This document shows, one piece after another, positions 13,501 to 24,445 of a stretch of 64,000 nucleotides of DNA. Source of the DNA: Mytilus californianus. Taxonomy: Eukaryota; Mollusca; Bivalvia; Mytilida; Mytilidae. The notes under the pieces are model-generated. The model was not told where the DNA came from, searched no databases, and saw nothing but the letters and a program-made list of their open reading frames with translations. Location of the stretch: the NCBI RefSeq assembly GCF_021869535.1, contig NW_026262659.1, positions 3,286,001 to 3,350,000 of the forward strand, written 5' to 3'. Both the position numbers and the translations under genes were made by a program. The first letter of the stretch is position 1. The number at the start of each line of letters is the position of its first letter.

Positions 13501-13507
13501 TAGCCAT

Positions 13508-13820
13508 GTTAGGGAGCTACCATTTGATTTTTATGGGGGGGGTGGGGGCTAGGATGAAAAATGTTGTCCTTCTTTTTTTTTTTAGTTGTAATCTCTGTCC
13601 TGCCTTTTTATTTTTTTTACTCTATTCGGTCCTGCCTATTTTTTTACTAGTTTATCCTGAATTTTTTTACACAAATTGTCATCCTGAATTTTTTTTTTTA
13701 CCCATGTTGCTCATCCTGCCTTTTTTTTTTACTCCAAACTCCTGTCCTGCATATTTTTTCAAATTTCATCCTAGCCCCCCCCATAAAAATCAAATGGTAC
13801 ATTTTGTAGCTCCCTTAGGG
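13508..13820. mobile_element. Foldback/MITE with ~50-bp terminal inverted repeats
   Basis: The left end reads 'ttagggagctac' then 'catttgatttttatgggg', followed by a G run and 'gctaggatgaaa'. The right end is the reverse complement of the same string with a roughly 10-base insertion. The interior is a T-rich degenerate tandem repeat of 'cctgcctttttt'/'tcctgaattttttt' units of about 40 bases. A decayed relative lies at 22885-23070. It encodes nothing: the 123-codon ORF inside is a by-product of T-rich repeats. Confidence 0.65.
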
Positions 13821-13870
13821 TCAAATGAAGTTAAATATTTATCGTTAGCGTCTATAATGACTAGTAAAAC

Positions 13871-14561
13871 AGGTTGAGAACAAACCCTCTACATGGTGTT
13901 TATACCTGTATAGAGGAATAATCCTTCTATAGAGGGATAAAAGAGGGGTATTTTTGTTTAGACTGGATTTAAAGCAAAATAGGGCAGAATGGCATTTTCT
14001 AGTTATATTTGCTATAATCTATAGCACTTTATATGCATCAATTATTGCACTTTACTGTATTCTGTATTTCTTTACCAAAAAATGGCCTTTTATGTTAAAT
14101 CTAACAATAGAAATTCTGTTCAGTGAGGCATAACTGAGTGGAATTTACCTGATCATCACAGCTTTCAATTATGGTGTACAATAGATTGTATATTCAGTCA
14201 GTTTAGTAGTAAACTGGGCATGTGAAATGAAATTAAGTACATCAATTGGTGCATCAAATGTAGCAGGTTACTGCCATAATAAGTAGAAAATGCCATTCTG
14301 CCCTATTTTTCTTTAAATCCAGTCTAAACAAAAATTCCCCTCTATAGAAGGATTATTCCTCTATACAGATTTAAACACCAGTGGCGGATCCAGGGGGGGT
14401 TCAGGGGGTTGGAACCCCCCCTTTTTTTTGACGTTCAATGCATTTGAATGGGGACATATAGTTGGAACTCGCCCTTTATCCTGGGTTAGGAACCCCCCCC
14501 TTTTATAAATGGCTGGATCCACCCCTGAAAACCATATAGAGGGTTTGGTCCCAACCTGTAA
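13871..14561. mobile_element. MITE with ~110-bp TIRs, right TIR interrupted
   Basis: The left arm (about 13871-13990) and right arm (about 14285-14561) are reverse complements across blocks such as 'caaaccctcta', 'gaggaataatcc', 'tgtttagactggattt' and 'agggcagaatggcatt'. The right arm is split by a second small element at 14379-14527; skipping it restores continuity of the arm. The central ~290 bases are non-coding. There is no transposase, so this is a non-autonomous DNA transposon. Confidence 0.75.
14379..14527. mobile_element. Small MITE 'cagtggcggatcc' inserted in a TIR
   Basis: The ends are 'cagtggcggatccaggggg' and 'ggctggatccacccctg', roughly inverted. It interrupts the right TIR of the 13871-14561 element. 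Flanks 'aaacac' and 'aaaacc' look like an imperfect target duplication. Related termini occur at 18353-18484 and 23105. Such ends are widespread in animal hAT-like MITEs; superfamily assignment is inference. Confidence 0.65.
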
Positions 14562-15870
14562 AATGGGGTACCCCATAACTTCCCTCGGACAGGGGTTCAT
14601 GATTACCACTCCCTATCCCCAACTCCCATTTCTCTTCCCTTTTACTCTAAAATTTTCTCCCCTAACTTCTACTTCCATCCCCCTTGCTCCCAGACAAAAA
14701 AATTGCAAAATATATTTCCCAGATTATTCATCCCCCCCCCCTCTTTTCGAATTCTTGTTCTTTCACCCAAAATCATGTTCACTCCAATTCACGTTCATCC
14801 CTTTTACATTCCCACCCTGAGTCTGTTTGTACCCTTCCTTTTATCTAAATCATGCTTTTGTTAGTATAGTTCTATAACAATAAAATAAAGATATATTAAG
14901 TTTATTTTTTATTGTTTAAAAATAAAGTGACTCACACGAGATTTAAGGTTTTTTTTTCTATTTATAATCTTCATAAGATTTACTTCTACCAAATTGGTTA
15001 CTTTTATTTTCACTCAGACCAGGCTAATTAACGGTAACAAACCTGCACATGATACCCCCTTTTCTCGCTTCCTGATCCCTCATTCCCATGTTCCCTTATC
15101 CCTGTCCACCCGCTCAAGTAGACCTATAATATATGAACTCGGGGGGCATTATTTTCTATTTCTGTTTTCTTTTTACTGATTTTGCTATTTTTCTTCTTTT
15201 TTTTTTATTGTCAATGTGCCTCCAAAAAAAAAATGAAAATATCAGCATGAAAACGTTAAATAGTGAATATATAATGCGAAGGCATATATTATAGGACTAC
15301 CCGCTCAAGGGGTTCGATTGTTTCGTTTGTTTTCTTGAGAATATATAAATGGCCTGATTTGTAAATTATAACCACTACAGTACGAGGCAATACATTTTAT
15401 TGATGGATTCGTCTTGATCACAATTTGTTTACAATTAAACACCCCCCCCCCCCCCCCCCCCCCCCCCTGTCTCTCTTTTGTATAAAAAATTTCATAACGT
15501 CGAGTATCAGGTTTAAACATACACGTAGGGCTTATCTTGTTTACCAAATAACACATACATTTGAGTTGAAAAATTCATTATTGTTTTGTGCTTAGTATTT
15601 TTATTTTTAAACACAAAATTTGTATATCCCATATTCCAAACAGGTTACAAGACACCTCAGCATAATTTGGTTGACGAGGAGTACAAATGTAGCTCAGCTG
15701 CATTTTAGAATTTTTAGGCATAGAAATAACTTGTCCCTGGCATCGAAACAGCATGCCCTGAGAAGTCTGTATTCAACATATGTATAAAAACAAAATCACT
15801 ATTTACACTTGCTGTGCATGTAATTTTATTTTGTTTGCTCATTATTGTTGCCACAAATTCTTCATTTACG
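14562..15870. other. Non-coding stretch with long poly-C tract
   Basis: It holds pyrimidine-rich sequence (14600-14830) and a poly-C run of about 29 bases at 15439-15467, which could form a G-quadruplex on the minus strand. ORFs through it reflect biased composition. No gene is seen. Confidence 0.45.
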
Positions 15871-16281
15871 CCGTAGTGGAGTGGGCATTAAGTTTTACCC
15901 TTGTCTGTCTGTACGTATGTCCCAAAATTGGTGTCCGTTCTCTTAACTTCAGTTTGCCTCAACCAAATGTTATGAAACTTATACACAATGCTTATTACCA
16001 ACAAACACAGATCAAGTTTGAATTATTTTTTGGTGGTGTCACTTTTACTGTTCTAGAGTTATGCCCCTTTACAAATGGAAAAATTGCTGATTTTTTTGTT
16101 TCTGTTCTCTAACTTTAGTTTGCCTCATCCAAATGTTATGAAACTTATACACATTACTTATTACAACAAAATTCAGATCAAGTAAAACTTTGGGTAGTGT
16201 CACTCTTACCGTTCTTTAGTTATGCTCCTTTATAACTTTATATGCAAGTGGGGGCATCATCTGTGTCCCATGGACACATTC
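15870..16281 (+). mobile_element. Helentron-like non-autonomous element, family 'gtgtcccatggacac' (copy 1)
   Basis: It shares its layout with 39293-39721: a 5' end, then 'ctgtctgtacgtatgtccc', then two modules of about 165 bases each containing 'aaatgttatgaaacttatac', then a 3' subterminal 'gcaagtgggggcatcat' and a hairpin 'gtgtcccatggacac' at 16263-16277 close to the end. The 5' subterminal repeat is decayed here. It is non-coding; the ORFs are open by chance across the modules. Confidence 0.6.
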
Positions 16282-16464
16282 CCCATTTATTTAAAATATG
16301 AACTGCATTATGCTTTTAAATGTCAATCATGGTTGATTTTCTGACAGAATTACTCTGACATTTAATTTCAGGCTTCAAGTACATGTAAGAGGAAGGAGTG
16401 ATTTGTTGTGAAAGATCCTGGAATGTTCAACTTTACTTGTAAACTATTGGCAAAGAACTGACAG

Positions 16465-16745
16465 AATTTACACGAGAAGCCAGTATCATCTTGTCTTGCA
16501 ATTGGGAACTATATGTAAAGTGCAGAAACTTAAGAACAACATTAGAAGCCAAGATCAACAATACTTGGAACTACATGTATAATCAAAGTACTGTCAGAAT
16601 CCATATGAGAGAACCCAAGATCATCTACACTTGGTGTCTATATGCAAAGTGTTGTCAGAATCCACTTAAGAAGCCAAGATCAACTATAATTTGGAACTAT
16701 ATGCTTTAGTGCTGTCAAAATCCATAAAAAAAAATCCAAGATCAA
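16465..16745 (+). repeat. Degenerate ~65-bp tandem repeat
   Basis: Four to five units share 'agccaagatcaac', 'ttggaactatatg' and 'ctgtcagaatcca' at intervals of about 65 bases. Divergence between units is substantial, so the array is old. It encodes nothing recognisable. Confidence 0.65.
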
Positions 16746-17408
16746 AAGGACCTACTTTACCTACCTGTCCCAATGATGAATACAGATTATTGAGTCTAAT
16801 AAAAAACACTGATGAAGAATATTGATATAAAAATAATGAAAATATAGAGCTGATCAACTAATGATTGTACATGTACATGATGTATACATGTCAACAATTA
16901 CTAGTATATTGAAATTTACAATGCTAATAAATGTTTTATAAATTTGATCTCATAGACATTTTAGGAATAAAAATCAAAAATTTTCAAAAAATGAATTTTA
17001 ATGGAGCTTTTTTTGCTTTCTGTAGTGAATTTTGCTGCAAATACAATTCATGATATGCAAACTGCAATATATGCAGTTGTCTTTAATACAGAAGGTAGCT
17101 ATGAGATTTGGAAATTTTGGAAATCATAATACCAAGTGGCAGTTGTGGTAAATGCACATGCCTTTGCCTCATCTTTTACCTCACCAACCCCTGACCTAAA
17201 TGGCCACTTGAATTATTTTTCATCATTTGGCATTTGTTTTCCATCCATATGCTATTCAGTTTCTATTTCAAAAGTTATATTTTCTGGATGAAAGGAGAAA
17301 TAAAATACAGTTTTGTTCAATGAGACAGCAACCAAACAAAACAACCAAAAGAATTATATATTGTCTGGGAAAACTTGTGTCTCACTATTAACTGACAACA
17401 TTTTTACC

Positions 17409-17620
17409 TACTGTAAATTCAGAAATTATTGCGTGCATTTATTATTGCGATTTTTGACGAATGGACTAAATTGCGAGTTTAATTATTGCGATTACAAAAA
17501 AAATCTGCATAAAGATCTATAATTCAGTTATCAGAATGCAAGTTCTTATTATTGCGATATTCACCCTGTCGCATTATTTGCATTAATAATAACCTCACAA
17601 TAATTTCTAAATTTACAGTA
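17409..17620. mobile_element. MITE with 'tactgtaaattcagaaatt' TIRs (TA target)
   Basis: The left end 'tactgtaaattcagaaatta' and right end 'aatttctaaatttacagta' are near reverse complements, and the element begins and ends at TA, as expected for Tc1/mariner-type insertions. The interior repeats 'attattgcgat'. A second, more diverged copy lies at 27690-27887. Non-autonomous. Confidence 0.7.
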
Positions 17621-18352
17621 TCACAATAATCCAGATTAATTTTGTTTTGTAAATTTAGATATGCACTCAAATTAATACAGATTGCTACAAAAATCTCAAG
17701 CACATTTCAAGGTTAAAGTTACCTGATTAGGGTTGTTTATCAGATACTGTTAGCAATAGGTCATTTGTCAATGTCATGTTATGTTTTTGTGTTTTTGTCT
17801 GTTCTTTCTAATACTAAAAGTACATGTAGTAGATAAACTATATGTATGCAATGATTCACAAATGTAAGGAGTACTTGTCTGTCTGGCAATTGTCATTGAC
17901 CACATTTGCATGGTTCATTGGTCAATGGTAAGTCCTCTTTTAACATGCTACATTGTGTAATCAATGGGTTATTATATTTGGTGTATGGTATGATTATTAA
18001 ATGTATATATTGAAATATTAAGTAAAAAGATGTGATATGATTGTAAATGAGACACTCCACAAGAGACCAAATGACACAGAAATAAACAACTAAATGTCAC
18101 CATACGACCTTCGACAATGAGTAAAACCGATACTGCATAGTTGGGTATAAAAGGCCTCCAAATGACAAATGTACAATTTAAAACAATTCAAATGAGAAAA
18201 CTAATGGCATACTTATGTACAAAATAATGAATGAAAAACAAATATGCCTGTCTTGCAGGGTCTATCTGAACTTAACCTGATGTTCATGGTTTTGTCTGTT
18301 ACTGGCATACTATATATATGTTTAAAATATTTGGTTGATGGGGTGATTGTAA
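17621..18352. repeat. AT-rich sequence with a family A fragment
   Basis: Bases about 18020-18245 match family A ('gagaccaaatgacacagaaa', 'accttcgacaatgagtaaaa', 'aatgacaaatgtacaattta', 'tatgtacaaaataatgaatg'). Before it the sequence is unique-looking and non-coding. Confidence 0.55.
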
Positions 18353-18484
18353 CAGAGGCGGATTTAGGGGGAGGGCCCATTGGTTGATTATATAGGGAAT
18401 CACTGAAACATGACTGGAGCAGGCCTCTCTTAGGCAGTCACCCCCCTCCGCCCTTTTTCATGAAAAATTCTGGCTCCGCCACTG
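18353..18484. mobile_element. Small MITE 'cagaggcgg...ccgccactg'
   Basis: The termini 'cagaggcggatttaggggg' and 'ttctggctccgccactg' are inverted. It is flanked on each side by 'tgtaa', a plausible 5-base target duplication. The interior includes 'gggaatcactgaaaca' and 'ctcttaggcagtca', which appear inverted at 23105-23240. Confidence 0.7.
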
Positions 18485-18799
18485 TGTAAGGTTGGCTTGG
18501 ATTGGTTTATCTGATCATTTTCATGATCATTGATAATATTAATTTTTTCTGATACTTGTAGTGAAACTTTATCTTTAGGAATATCAACATAAAACCAATC
18601 ATGAATGATGATTAGTAAAGCAGGTGAGACATTTCAGCTTGTGCACTCTTGTTAACACAAAAATTATATGGACTGTCGCTAGAAAATGAATGGACAATGC
18701 ATGCTTGGTATGGACAAAATTCCTCCTTTTTACCATACGAGGCTGCGTATTTATCTCGGGTGGGGGGAAGGGGCACTTCCTATATTCAAGGTGATGGGA

Positions 18800-19110
18800 C
18801 GTGCCGCTGGAATAGGTCACCTTTTCAAGCTTGAAAATATGTGAAAAGGTCGGGGAAAACTATCAAAAATATATGATAAGGTCAATAAAGTTTCCATAAC
18901 TTCTTCGTCTGTCATCTTTCTTGGAGTTCCCGGGTGTGATTTTATCAACCAAATTTTCTCTTTTAACACTTTGGTATTCTAGTCTTACATTACACTACAT
19001 GAAACCCAAGCATTATAGGGAAAAGGTTACATTCTTACCTACGCAATATATGAAAAGGTATACATTTTTGAAATCTAAATTTTTGAAAAAGGTGGGCCCC
19101 AGCGGCACCC
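18800..19110. mobile_element. Foldback-type repeat with 'gtgccgctgg' ends
   Basis: 'gtgccgctggaataggtcac' near 18800 is approximately the reverse complement of 'aggtgggccccagcggcac' ending near 19108. The ends lie about 300 bases apart and the interior is A/T-rich. A poly-C tract (19144-19172) follows. It is likely a degraded non-autonomous DNA element. Confidence 0.5.
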
Positions 19111-20250
19111 CTTATCAATTAAGTATTGAAATGCCCCCTCCTACCCCCCCCCCCCCCTCCCCCCCCCCCCCGGAGGTATTTATACATCCAGCTGTATGAA
19201 CACCCTGCCATAGCAAGGGATTATCTGTCAAACTTAGGGAAGTCATATTTCTATACCCTACGATATGAAAATAAGGAGATGTGGTATGATTGCCAATGAG
19301 ACAACTATCCACCAAAGTTCACATTTAAAAGTCAATATTAAAAAAAATTGCATCTCCATATTATCATCATAGGCCGATAATTACGATTCTTTGCAGCTAG
19401 CAGGTGGGTCAAACCAGTGTCCACACATCATTAAAAAAGTTGTCATGCATATTTCTTGCCGCAATGACACACTCCACTTTAATTTTTTTAAATCAAGAAC
19501 TTTCCTTATTAGCTTCCCTTTTGAAAAAAACGCATGTCAAAAAGTAAGACAGAAGTTAACGTTTGCCAATATCACCGACTATTATAGCGTCCCTGTGTAC
19601 TGGGCGGAGTTTTAAAATTACAATCCCAACTTTTCCTGAACCTAGTAAGTAGTATAGATTTTGTGTATATATATTGTCTTTAACTGGTAGTGTTTGGAAC
19701 TGCCCGGTAGACTGCGGATGTGTGTCCTAGGCAAAATCCCGACTTGGTCAAGCCAAATATTTTGCGCCGCAAAGCATGTGGTATTGAGGGATAATAGCAT
19801 ATACCGATATATAAGGCCGGAATACTAGTAAGGTCCCGGTTGCTATTGACCAATTTTCATCTACATGATCAAAGGTTGAAAACTGCAAATTATTGAAATG
19901 TCCGTTTTTTTTCTGCGTAAAACAACAAATGTGTTGCTCGAGTTCCGTAAGTCTATTATAATAACTCATTCTTAATCAATTATTTTAGTTTTTACGCTGA
20001 TATTTCCTCTTTCTTTTTTAATGCGAACTCTGTTGGCATATTGATAGATACAACAGAAAATAGAAAATAAGTAAAAGGAAAATATTATAAATAGAAAACA
20101 TTGGCCCCGAAGTCTCATGTTATAGTACTAGAGTTCCAAATTTCATAGAATCATGATACGAGAAAATTTGTTAGATATTTTCGTGCCCATTATTTGATAA
20201 AGTATATAAATCTTTAAATTAAAATGTTATGTGTGACTGTCAAGTATTTA
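19111..20250. other. Non-coding stretch with poly-C and a family A fragment
   Basis: It contains the C-rich tract at 19144-19172 and a family A fragment at 19265-19312 ('gatgtggtatgattgccaat'). ORFs across it are composition artefacts, e.g. a Gly-rich shadow opposite poly-C. No gene. Confidence 0.4.
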
Positions 20251-20254
20251 GTCT

Positions 20255-20450
20255 TTGTTTGAAAATTGTAATGTCCAAAAAAAATTTTGGAAAATAAAAA
20301 ATACTTAACTATTATCAAAATTTTGCAGTGTTAAAATATTTCCCATACTCCGGAATTGTTATGTTCAAAAATTTTTGGCAAATAAAAATACGTAACTATA
20401 TATATTATCAAAATTTTGCAGTGGGAAAATATTTCACATACTCCGGAATA
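20255..20450 (+). repeat. Two-copy ~95-bp direct repeat
   Basis: 'attatcaaaattttgcagtg' followed by 'aaaatatttc.catactccgga' occurs twice (about 20312 and 20405), each preceded by 'atgt.caaaaa.tttttgg.aaataaaa'. The copies are similar in length and order. Non-coding. Confidence 0.65.
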
Positions 20451-21150
20451 AGATCCCAGCAATACTTGGAAATGAAGATATTTCAAGTAAAAAAGAGATT
20501 TATGACAGTAACAAAATGTTATAAAACGCCAAACGGATAAAACGGTTAAAAGCTTATGTTGACTCTGTTTGTACACTTTGCCGACTCTAAATAAAGCTTA
20601 TTAATTATTTTTCATTTATTTATTATTTTATATAGCGTGCAGATGAATCCCGATGCCGTTATACTATCATCATACTATACGGGTTTTACTTTGAACAACG
20701 TTTTTGAAAGCCGAAAGGTGACATGCAGTTTACATCGCTATCCTTTGTTTACGGTTAAACATTGCGTCATTGGCAAAATATTTTCATATATCATACTAAT
20801 ACATCTAAAAGACATCTTTTGATATATTCAACCAGTATTTAAATGAAAATAGGGTGCGAACGGATCCAAGGGGCGAACGTGCAGGGTGAGAATGTGTTTT
20901 TGGAGCGAACGCACCAGATACCGTCGTACAAGTCAATATTTATATTTTCTTTTTTTTTTATGTTATGCTTTAATATATCATGTATAATTCTGTCCTTTTT
21001 ATGTGAAAAATGAACAAACCACTCTGTAGTCCTGACCGTACGTATTTCCTGTTTTGTGGCTTTTGTAGAACGTTTTGCATGGTTTGTTGACATCGGGAAA
21101 CATACAAGGCACAAAATGTGCACCATAATTCAGTTACCTTGTTTTGTAAC
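20451..21150. other. Non-coding flank of the minisatellite
   Basis: A cluster of 'gcgaacg' motifs lies at 20855-20912 ('gggtgcgaacggatcc', 'ggggcgaacgtgcag', 'ggagcgaacgcacc'), a short degenerate repeat. ORFs in both strands are shadows. The sequence leads into the GGTTACA array. Confidence 0.4.
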
Positions 21151-22312
21151 CCCCATTGACATAATGGTTACACTGGTTACACACATGCAAGACTACTTTA
21201 TTCCATCACTGTTACCATGGCAACCCCTTATTCCTCGCTGGGAGGTTACACAAGTCAGTCACGTTACAATAGTTGATTACGGGTTACAATGGTTACATGC
21301 ATGGAGAATCAGGGTTACAATGGTTACACACATGAAGAATCAGGTTACAATGGTTACATACATGGAGAATCTGGTTACAATGGTTACATGCATGGGAAAG
21401 TCAGGTTACAATGGTTACATGCAAGGGAAAGTCAGGTTACAATGGTTACATGCATGGGAAAGTCAGGTTACAATGGTTACAGGCATGGGAACGTCAGGTT
21501 ACAATGGTTACATGCATGGGAAAGTCAGGTTACAATGGTTACAGGCATGGGAACGTCGGGTTACAATGGTTACATACATGGGGAATCAGGTTACAATGGT
21601 TACATGCCTGGGGAATCTGGTTACATGCATGGGAAAGTCAGGTTACAATGGTTACAGGCATGGGAAAGTCGGGTTACAATGGTTACATACATGGGGAATC
21701 AGGTTACAATGGTTACTTGCATGGGGAATCAGGTTACAATGGTTACATGCATGGGAAAGTCTGGTTACAATGGTTACATGCATTGGAAAGTCAGGTTACA
21801 ATGGTTACAGGCATGGGAAAGTCGGGTTACAATGGTTACATACATGGGAAAGTCGGGTTACAATGGTTACAGGCATGGGAAAGTCGGGTTACAATGGTTA
21901 CATACATGGGGAATCAGGTTACAATGGTTACATGCATGGGAAAGTCAGGTTACACTGGTTACATGCACGGAAAAGTCTGATTACAATGGTAACTTATCAG
22001 GTTACAATGGTTACTTGCATGGGGAATCAGGTTACAATGGTTACATGCATGGGAAAGTCTGGTTACAATGGTTACATGCATTGGAAAGTCAGGTTACAAT
22101 GGTTACAGGCATGGGAAAGTCGGGTTACAATGGTTACATACATGGGAAAGTCGGGTTACAATGGTTACAGGCATGGGAAAGTCGGGTTACAATGGTTACA
22201 TACATGGGGAATCAGGTTACAATGGTTACATGCATGGGAAAGTCAGGTTACACTGGTTACATGCACGGAAAAGTCTGATTACAATGGTAACTTGACTAGG
22301 GATGAGGGTTAC
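21150..22312 (+). repeat. 31-bp minisatellite, 'ggttacaatggttacatgc' core
   Basis: More than 30 units with the core 'ggttacaatggttaca' followed by 'tgcatgggaaagtca' variants, mostly 29-31 bases apart. Clean units run from about 21283 to 22292, with decayed units upstream. Variant forms (aggcatggg, tacatgggg, tgcattgg) alternate in a higher-order pattern, and the block at about 21713-21992 is repeated at about 22012-22291. The 31-base period steps the reading frame by one each unit, and no frame contains a stop, so long ORFs (up to 421 codons) cross the array in all three forward frames. I read this as non-coding. Confidence 0.9.
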
Positions 22313-22880
22313 ACTGTTTAATTTTTTATTTTTTGTACGGGAAATTCGCTTACAGCCAGTGCCTACCATACAGGGACAATTTTAGCGACACGTTTGTGAA
22401 CCACGTAATGTTTGTGTCACACGAAACGTACCGGACTACCAATTGTTTTTAAACGGGTAAAAATGAAAGGTTGTCGACGGATCTGTGTGGAAAGTTATTT
22501 ATTAAGTAAACTTTCGAGGTACACCAAATAAACATCGATCTGAGCATGCGCAGATACGCCGTTTCAAGAGAGATGATCTGCGCTTGCTTGCGCAGGTGTC
22601 TAAATAGAAATCGGTTACGCGGTAAATCGGTATTAGTTCCGTAGTTTACCGATATACTGTTTAAATAAATAAATCGTCCGTACGGATCGAGTCTTTAATG
22701 ATAATTATAATGATGGCATGAGGGTAACAGTGGTGATTTGTTAGTGAAAGCAACAGCTTTCTTTTGGCAGCTCATTAATATGTTTGACTAGTTTATTTTT
22801 TCATTGTTTTTTAACTTATCTCTATGCTCCTTTTTCTGTTCCAAAATATTTTGATTTTTTGGTGTAACTTTTCACCTCAT
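22313..22880. other. Less AT-rich non-coding stretch
   Basis: The sequence has more CpG than its surroundings and includes 'agcatgcgcag' at about 22543. It could contain regulatory sequence, but no adjoining exon is visible, so no gene is assigned. Confidence 0.3.
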
Positions 22881-22884
22881 ACTA

Positions 22885-23240
22885 TGGGGCTACCATATAA
22901 TTTCATATTTGGGTGGAACTATGAAAAAAACTCTTGTTTTTGTTAATTATAATCTCTGTCCTGCCTTTTTATTTTTCACTCTATTTGGTGGTTGTCCTGC
23001 CTTTTTTTATTACTTGATCATGACTTTTCCCTTTACATAAATTGTCATCTTCCTCATCTTCCTTTTTTAAAAATGAATTTTTAAACTTTTGTAAATGCAA
23101 ATATCAGTGGCGGATCAAGAAATTTTCACGAGTAGGGGCACACTGACTGCCTAAGAGGGGACCAGCTCCGGTCAAGTTTCAGTGATTCCCTATAAAATAA
23201 ACCAAATTTTGCCCAGAAGGGGGGGGGGGGGGGGGGGCTC
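22885..23240. mobile_element. Decayed foldback relative plus truncated 'cagtggcgg' MITE
   Basis: Bases 22885-23070 resemble the 13508-13820 element ('gctaccat', 'aatctctgtcctgccttttt', 'aaattgtcatc'). At 23105 'cagtggcggatca' starts a copy of the small MITE inverted relative to 18353-18484 ('tgactgcctaagaggg', 'tttcagtgattccctata'). Its far end is replaced by a poly-G run at about 23219-23237. Confidence 0.6.
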
Positions 23241-23329
23241 TATGTTGTGATGTTATACTTCTGTTTCAGAAAAGGGAGAAGGTTTAGTACCATTAAACTT
23301 TTAATTCCACTGCTATTATTTGCACCTGT

Positions 23330-24025
23330 CCTAAGTCAGGAATCTGATGTTCAGTGCTTGTCGTCTGTTTATGTGGTTCATAAGTGTTTCTCGTTTCTCA
23401 TTTTAATATAGATGAAAATGTTGGTTTTCCCGTTTGAATGGTTTTACACTAGTAATTTTATGGGCTCTTTATAGCTTGCAGTTTGGTGTGAGCCATGGCT
23501 CAGTGTTGAAGGCCATACCTTGACCTATAATGATGTGTTTTATCATTTGATTTTGCCATTTGATTAGGGATTTGAATTTCCTCGGAGTTCAGTATTTTTG
23601 TGATTTTACTTTTTTGTGCTTTCTTGTTTAATATTTGTTTGTTTGGAGATTGTGTCACAATGATGACTGCTGTACCCATATTGTGACTATTTTACCTATT
23701 ATGTCTGTTTTGTTCACGCATCGTTGTAAATATAACGGAATTTAATGCTAATGTCATACAAGTGAGAGCGCTATAAAACCAGGTTCAATCCACCATTTTC
23801 TACATTTGAAAATGCCTGTACCAAGTCAGGAATATGACAGTTGTTGTCCATTCGTTTGATGTGTTTAATCATTTGATTTTGCCATGTGATTAGGGACTTT
23901 CCGTTTTGAGTTTTCCTCACAGTTCAGTATTTTTGTGATTTTACATATTACTATTATAAATTGTTACTTGAATGGAGAGTTGTCTCATTGGCACTCATAC
24001 CACATTTTCCTATATCTAAATATAT
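23330..24025. repeat. Interspersed repeats (copy of 700-1010 family and 35-bp core)
   Basis: It holds 'gtgagccatggctcagtgtt' then 'gaaggccataccttgaccta' (as at 44345 and 45140), followed by the 23690-23950 copy of the 700-1010 repeat, then 'ggagagttgtctcattggca' with 'ctcataccacat'. The last core recurs many times in the window. Non-coding. Confidence 0.6.
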
Positions 24026-24029
24026 ATAA

Positions 24030-24445
24030 GGTCTAAATTGAAAACAACGTTCAAACCTATGATTGCATTTCATGAAAACCGTTATTATTATATGTGTGTA
24101 TGTAAAACAGATTTTTGGTAGAGGGGTTTGAATAAAGCACTAGCAACATTTTTCCAAAAGAACAAAAAAGTGAAAAGTATAGTTGAACAAAACGCTGTTG
24201 ACTAACATGTTGAACAACTTCTGTTCTTAACCCATGCTGACTGCCATTAATGATTGCCAAAAAAAATGGTCATGAGATATAACATGGATCTTAATTCTTA
24301 ATTCAATACCAAACAGAAAACAATAAACTTGCTGAGAAGATGGTAAACCGCAAACATGAGGTGCAAAAATTTGTACACCATATCCAGATTTGATTTCGAC
24401 AATAAATGTCTCTTCAATGATGTTAGGTTATTTGGAAGGCCATAT
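24030..24445 (-). repeat. Diverged copy of the ~540-bp repeat (see 60928-63023)
   Basis: From 'aagtctaaattgaaaacaac' through 'ccaaaagaacaaaaaagtga', 'ctgactgccatt', 'ccaaacagaaaacaataaac' and 'ggaaggccatatata', the order matches the inverted copy at 62276-62705. The two minus-strand ORFs here are parts of this repeat. Confidence 0.65.

Noticed and set aside
13506-13877. 123-codon Phe/Leu-rich ORF as a membrane protein
   Set aside because: It coincides with T-rich tandem units between the arms of a foldback element.
15305-15556. ORF with poly-Gly stretch
   Set aside because: It is produced by the minus strand of a poly-C tract with no supporting context.
21056-22321. 421-codon ORF of repeating 31-residue units as a real protein gene
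   Set aside because: It exactly follows a 31-bp minisatellite open in every forward frame, with no start context, splice signals or domain.
22543-22553. 'agcatgcgcag' as an NRF1-type promoter site
   Set aside because: The motif is short and no exon or transcription start is visible nearby.
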